A stretch of 32,500 nt of DNA from Sphaeroforma sirkka (Eukaryota; Opisthokonta; Ichthyosporea; Ichthyophonida), in the NCBI GenBank assembly GCA_001586965.3, contig LUCW03000762.1, forward strand, positions 1 to 32,500. The letters are read 5' to 3'. Made by a program: the position numbers and the translations under genes. Every line of letters starts with the position of its first letter. The first letter of the stretch is position 1. Under the pieces are notes generated by a model. It saw only the letters and a list, made by a program, of their open reading frames with translations, ran no database searches and was not told the DNA's origin. This document shows, one piece after another, positions 31,140-32,500 of the stretch.

Positions 31140-31820
31140 CTATATAGTTTTCCGTGTATACAATAGATAGAGCTTTAGTTGCTTGTATAACCTATAAAGA
31201 GATCGACTTGTATATAACGTGTGACATTCATATCTCAAACGTGCGGCTACTAACGTGTAGTGAAAGTAGAATGTCGGGGTACCATGATGAGCACTACAAC
31301 GAATCACGATCGGAAGCGGGTTCAGGTGATATACACGACAACTTGAATAGGATACTGAGAGATCTAGGTCACGATACACAAGGGTATGTAGCTTGTTAGT
31401 GTAGATAGTGTGTGTGCACATATGAATCATTGGTACGAAGACACAAGAGTGTTCAACTATTTATCGTTGATGCAGTAGACATAAGGGTGGGTAGCTATAT
31501 ATCATTGTGCAGTAAACACAAGACTGTGTACACATGTACCATTGATGCAGTAGGCACAAGGGTGAGTAGCTAGTGAATAATGTTAATGTACGCGTAGTTG
31601 GGGGTCATCGATATGTTAGACACGTATATGTGGTACGCGGTATGTGGTGCATAGAATGACAACATGTCCGGTGGTGATAATACGGTGAAGCATACGGGAG
31701 TCAGTGTATGCTTCTATGAAGGTTGTTTTGAAGGCATTTCTCTGCTATGATGTATGAAGACACATTTTTAATCACTGTGAATTAGATTATTTGTTTAGCG
31801 TAACGGTACGTTATAGAGCA
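31140..31820. repeat. AT-rich region with diverged tandem units
   Basis: From about 31370 to 31580 a diverged unit recurs at intervals of roughly 35-75 bp, with the core TGATGCAGTAGACATAAGGG or TGATGCAGTAGGCACAAGGG followed by TGRGTAGCTA; the best copies start near 31469 and 31544 and a weaker one near 31508. The small plus-strand frame at 31154-31399 has a hydrophilic end (MSGYHDEHYNESRSEAGSGD) but nothing supports it as a gene. Confidence 0.5.
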
Positions 31821-31827
31821 TCAGACG

Positions 31828-31829
<2 letters not shown>

Positions 31830-31870
<41 letters not shown>

Positions 31871-31875
31871 CATAC

Positions 31876-31906
<31 letters not shown>

Positions 31907-31991
31907 CACACATACATATATATATACATTCATTCACACCTATATATATACATACATACATACACACTATATATATTTATACACACACACA

Positions 31992-32034
<43 letters not shown>

Positions 32035-32500
32035 TATATATATAATATATATACGCATATATATACGCACATATCGCGCACATGGCGCACGGGATCAGCG
32101 CACGCAACACACGCACGCACACACGCACACGCCGCGCACATGTAATAACAATAAATAATAACACAATCAATCAACATCAATGCGTACGCATATATATATA
32201 TATATATATATATGTAATATGACGATATGCATACGTACGTGCACGCGCACGCATGTAATAATATGTATATTTGTATGTGATGTACATAATATATACATAC
32301 ACGCACGCATGTATGTGTAATCATATGTATATTATAATGCGTATATATACATATATATATCATTCGTTTTACATATGGTTATGCGTATATATAATAATAA
32401 TATAATAATATATATGTATGTTGTTGCATGTATAATAATAATCAATCAATAATGGTTTATTTGTTTGTAATGTATAATAATAATATATGGTGCATATGCA
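31830..32500. repeat. Compound (TA)n, (CATA)n and (CA)n microsatellites
   Basis: Alternating purine-pyrimidine DNA fills the end of the window: (TA)n near 31829-31870, 31994-32052 and 32190-32212, ACATAC runs near 31870-31965, a CGCACACGC-rich stretch at 32065-32140, and AATAAT runs from 32140 and 32380 on. Reading frames in it are repeat translations. Confidence 0.9.

Noticed and set aside
31271..31399. Start of another gag (MSGYHDEHYNESRS)
   Set aside because: Short, ends at a stop after about 42 residues, and no further retroelement motif follows in the window.
31791..32363. ORFs rich in Ile-Tyr-Thr-His
   Set aside because: They are translations of (TA)n and (CA)n microsatellites.

Overview
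This window comes from a repeat-rich eukaryotic genome and is almost entirely transposable elements, their remains and satellite DNA. I see no intact conventional host gene, rRNA, tRNA or bacterial-type operon. The organism cannot be named from the sequence. Chromodomain Ty3/gypsy elements, a Ty1/copia element, a LINE and a decayed zinc-domain plus 3'-5' exonuclease gene together fit a fungus or another TE-rich unicellular eukaryote best (inference).

Layout. 1-8580 (+): a nearly full-length Ty3/gypsy chromovirus (element A). The window opens inside its 5' LTR, and its 3' LTR is 8333-8580. Its order is gag, protease, RT, RNase H, a Dam-like methyltransferase domain, integrase, chromodomain, a long tandem-repeat tract, polypurine tract, LTR. 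8581 to about 12600 (-): a related Ty3/gypsy element (B), cut at the start of its own Dam-like domain by the insertion of A. 13565-14262: duplicated blocks around long (TA)n tracts. About 14400-20349 (+): a decayed Ty1/copia element. 20350-22490: a degenerate satellite of about 21 bp period whose core is an inverted repeat. 22565-23538: a second LTR family (R) with a 235-bp tandem duplication, interrupted by a solo LTR of the A family. 23600-26954 (+): a LINE fragment whose RT is split by a 669-bp non-coding insert. 27250-30494 (-): a broken gene with a charged N-terminus, a Cys domain and a WRN-like 3'-5' exonuclease, itself hit by a solo R LTR with a 5-bp target duplication. 30530-32500: hairpin-rich and microsatellite DNA.

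Most coding breaks in element A are single-base indels, several at homopolymers, inside otherwise well-conserved protein. That pattern could be decay or uncorrected assembly error. The items most worth following are the methyltransferase domain inside a chromovirus, the in-frame stop at the same gag-pol position in A and B, the insert in the LINE RT, and the zinc-domain/exonuclease gene.
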